Part shown: piece after piece, positions 15,946 to 17,672 of the stretch
Layout of the letters: each line of letters begins with the position of its first letter
Position numbering within the stretch: the stretch's first letter is position 1
From: Bauldia sp.
Lineage (GTDB): Bacteria; Pseudomonadota; Alphaproteobacteria; Rhizobiales; Kaistiaceae
Direction of reading: 5' to 3'
DNA length: 17,672 nt
Assembly (NCBI GenBank): GCA_020442095.1
Contig: JAGRKY010000395.1
Span: forward strand, 1-17,672
Notes under the pieces: generated by a model
What the model saw: the letters and a program-made list of their open reading frames with translations, nothing else
Database searches by the model: none
Told to the model about the DNA's origin: nothing
Made by a program: the position numbers and the translations under genes

Positions 15946-16032
15946 CACGGGCGTCCGCAGGATAGACGAAGGGTTCCGGCCATCGTCGGCCGTTCGCAAG
16001 GAGCGGTCAATCGCCTTGCCGATCTGGAACCA

Positions 16033-16698
16033 TCAGATCAGGCCGTCGACCCAGGTCGCGACCGTCGCGATCATCTCGGCGAGAACGTCCGCGTCGGTCC
16101 GGCCGCTCGCCTTGCGGACATGGAAGGAGTGGTCACCGTCCTCGAAGAGATGCAGCGTCGCACGGCGGCCGAGGCGGCAGCAGAGCGGCTCGAGCAGGTC
16201 GCGTTCGGCGAAGGTGTCGCGCGTCCCCTGAAGGAAGAGCATCGGCACGGCGACGTCGCCGAGATGGGCGGCACGATCGTCCGACGGCTTGCCCGGCGGA
16301 TGGAGCGGAAAGCCGAAAAAGACGAGGCCACGGACGCCGAGCGGTGCTTCGGCTTCGGCGGTCGAGGTCATGCGCCCCCCGAAGGACTTGCCGCCGGCGA
16401 AGAGCGGCAGGCCGGGTGCAAGCAGCGCGGCTTCCGCCACCGCGGCCCGGACGGTTGCCACGGCGACCGGCGGACGGTCGGGCCGGCGGCTCCCGGCCTC
16501 CATGTAGGGGAAGTTGTAGCGCAACGTCGCGATCCCCGCTTCGGCGAGCCCCTCGGCCACCGCCGCCATGAAGGGATGGGTCATCCCGGCGCCGGCGCCA
16601 TGGGCGAGGACCAGGCATGCGCGCGCTTCCGCCCCCCGGTCGAAGAGGCCGGAGACGGTGCCGCTTCCCGCGACGGCGATGGCGACCGACCGGCTCAC
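16033..16698 (-). CDS. KANL3/Tex30-type alpha/beta hydrolase
   Basis: The product is 221 residues, cytosolic, with a compact alpha/beta-hydrolase core. The oxyanion region is [14 protein letters not shown] (31-44). The nucleophile elbow GGKSFGG gives S105. The acid is probably D161 in LQGTRDTF and the base H190 in DGDHSF. The spacing and the GGKSxGGRM, QGTRD and DHSF motifs match the KANL3/Tex30 hydrolase-like family, whose bacterial substrates are largely unknown. Its ATG overlaps the stop of the upstream hydrolase as ATGA, so the pair is translated together. The FdsG-like gene follows 87 bp later. The catalytic triad appears complete. Confidence 0.85.
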   Translation of the reverse strand: MSRSVAIAVAGSGTVSGLFDRGAEARACLVLAHGAGAGMTHPFMAAVAEGLAEAGIATLRYNFPYMEAGSRRPDRPPVAVATVRAAVAEAALLAPGLPLFAGGKSFGGRMTSTAEAEAPLGVRGLVFFGFPLHPPGKPSDDRAAHLGDVAVPMLFLQGTRDTFAERDLLEPLCCRLGRRATLHLFEDGDHSFHVRKASGRTDADVLAEMIATVATWVDGLI

Positions 16699-17417
16699 GA
16701 CGCCGCGCCGTCGGCGACGATCCGGTCGAGCAGGTCGGCCAGCGTTTCGGGCACGGTGATGTTGGGCGTATGCCCGGCATCAAGTTCGTAGCAATGCCAG
16801 CCCGGCCGGGCGCGGACACGCTCGGCCATTGCCTTGAAGGGATCGCTCGCGCCCTTCCTGGTGCAGTGGATATAGGCGCCGGGAATGCGGCTGCCGGCGC
16901 CGGTCAGGCTGATCCGCTGCATGTAGGTCCGGAAGGGCATCCAGCTCCGCCGCGCATTCAGCCAGTCGAAATCCTCCGGCGCGACGTCCGGGGCGAGCGG
17001 CGAAGGCGGCAGCCGCCAGCCGTCGCCCGGACCGCTGACCTGGTCCCGCATCCGCTTCGCCTCCTCCGCTGGCCGCAGGTCGAGCACGCTCTCGCCGTCC
17101 TCGGGCACGAAGGCGTCGACATAGATGATCATCGCCACCCGGTCGGGCTCGCGATCGGCCACCCCGGTCGCGACCATGCCGCCATAGCTGTGGCCGATCA
17201 GGGTGAGGTCGTCGAGATCCTCGTATTCGATGACCCCGAGGATGTCGGCGATATGGAGATCGAGGTCGATATTGGGCGCCAGCAGGTGGCTGCGTTCGCC
17301 AAGCCCGGTATAGGTCGGCGTCAGCAGGCTATGGCCGCGCTTGGCGAGCGGCTCCCGCATCCGCGCCCAGGACCACCCGCCCGACCATGCGCCGTGGCAG
17401 ACTAGGAAATTCGCCAT
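16695..17417 (-). CDS. Alpha/beta hydrolase (EstC-like esterase family)
   Basis: The product is 240 residues. NFLVCHGAWSGGWSW (3-17) is the oxyanion segment. TPTYTGLGERSHL (33-45) and the elbow GHSYGGMV place the nucleophile at S77. VDAFVPEDGES supplies the acid region near 100, and DAGHTPNITVPE gives the base histidine near 217. This set is typical of bacterial EstC and plant methyl-salicylate-esterase-like enzymes, which cleave small esters; the actual substrate is unknown. A strong AAGGAGG (17426-17432) lies seven bases before the ATG. The gene starts 30 bp after the lytic transglycosylase stop and overlaps the next hydrolase by four bases. Confidence 0.87.
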   Translation of the reverse strand: MANFLVCHGAWSGGWSWARMREPLAKRGHSLLTPTYTGLGERSHLLAPNIDLDLHIADILGVIEYEDLDDLTLIGHSYGGMVATGVADREPDRVAMIIYVDAFVPEDGESVLDLRPAEEAKRMRDQVSGPGDGWRLPPSPLAPDVAPEDFDWLNARRSWMPFRTYMQRISLTGAGSRIPGAYIHCTRKGASDPFKAMAERVRARPGWHCYELDAGHTPNITVPETLADLLDRIVADGAAS

Positions 17418-17447
17418 CGCCGCATCCTCCTTCGGGCATCGCCATCG

Positions 17448-17672
17448 CTACCGACCGGCGATCTTGTCGGCGAGAACCGCGATGGTCTGCTGGTAGACGG
17501 CCGCCTTGTTCCACTGGCCGAGCACCGCATAGTTGTGGCTTCCCGGTTGGTAGGACTGCCCCGCGCGCCAGCCATAGGCCTTGAGGTAGTTCGCGGTCGA
17601 GGCAAGCGCGTCCGCCTTGCTGCGGATCAGGTCGCGATGGCCGTTGCCGTCCCAGTCGACGGCGAACTTGAT
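17448..17672 (-). CDS. Lytic murein transglycosylase, MltB type (C-terminal end only)
   Basis: Only the last 74 codons are inside the window; the gene continues beyond 17672. The fragment begins KFAVDWDGNGHRDL, then SKADALASTANYLKAYGW, and ends NYAVLGQWNKAAVYQQTIAVLADKIAGR before TAG. These are the terminal blocks of the SLT_2 catalytic domain of MltB-like enzymes, which cut peptidoglycan glycan chains with formation of 1,6-anhydro-muramic ends in the periplasm. The catalytic glutamate would lie upstream, outside the window. No C-terminal peptidoglycan-binding domain follows the catalytic domain. It appears to be the upstream gene of the hydrolase group. Confidence 0.9.
   Translation of the reverse strand: MKFAVDWDGNGHRDLIRSKADALASTANYLKAYGWRAGQSYQPGSHNYAVLGQWNKAAVYQQTIAVLADKIAGR

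Noticed and set aside
15946..15999. TTG start extending the FdsG-like protein
   Set aside because: Rare start codon, no ribosome binding site, and the extra residues do not resemble FdsG N-termini.

Overview
The window looks like chromosomal DNA of a high-GC alphaproteobacterium, probably Hyphomicrobiales (Rhizobiales)-like. This rests on the GC-rich coding style, the peptide-transporter architecture, the FdsG-type protein and the EI24/CysZ-type protein. It is an inference from gene content, because no species marker is present.

Left edge (1-790): the 3' part of a tRNA-Thr(GGT) with encoded CCA, then a short region of repeats and dyads, a small three-helix membrane protein (311-577, minus), and a 49-codon frame (636-782, minus). 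The end of that frame resembles the tail of phage Acb2/Tad1 hairpin-domain proteins. This could be the scar of an old element next to a tRNA gene.

Peptide block (789-9729): seven minus-strand genes read as one operon: periplasmic solute-binding protein, two permeases and two ATPases of a Dpp/Opp-type importer, a C69-family (secernin-like) dipeptidase, and an XRE-cupin regulator as last gene. Spacing is tight, with ATGA/GTGA overlaps at two joints. A fold-type III PLP enzyme of the D-threonine aldolase / D-serine dehydratase family is divergently transcribed from the 201-bp control region. That region carries a good TTGACA promoter and a dyad. Together the genes suggest import of a small peptide, cytosolic hydrolysis and breakdown of a released D-hydroxyamino acid; the substrate is inferred. 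Two strong stem-loops between the binding protein and the permeases probably set the excess of binding protein.

Surface-glycan block (9730-14540): a junction stretch, then a 734-residue protein combining two membrane helices, a coiled coil, TPR-like helices and a GT-B glycosyltransferase; a class I methyltransferase; a perfect 10-bp stem-loop terminator; and a convergent DegT/DnrJ/EryC1 sugar aminotransferase. This looks like a small polysaccharide-modification cassette, and its first gene begins with a lower-GC segment than its neighbours.

Right block (14678-17672), all minus strand: an EI24/CysZ-like membrane protein, an orphan FdsG/NuoE-like [2Fe-2S] protein without fdsB/fdsA beside it, two overlapping alpha/beta hydrolases, and the C-terminal end of an MltB-type lytic transglycosylase cut by the window edge.

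I found no CRISPR array, insertion sequence, rRNA or toxin-antitoxin pair, and no clearly novel defence system. The most unusual items are the Acb2-like remnant, the orphan FdsG and the membrane/TPR/glycosyltransferase fusion.
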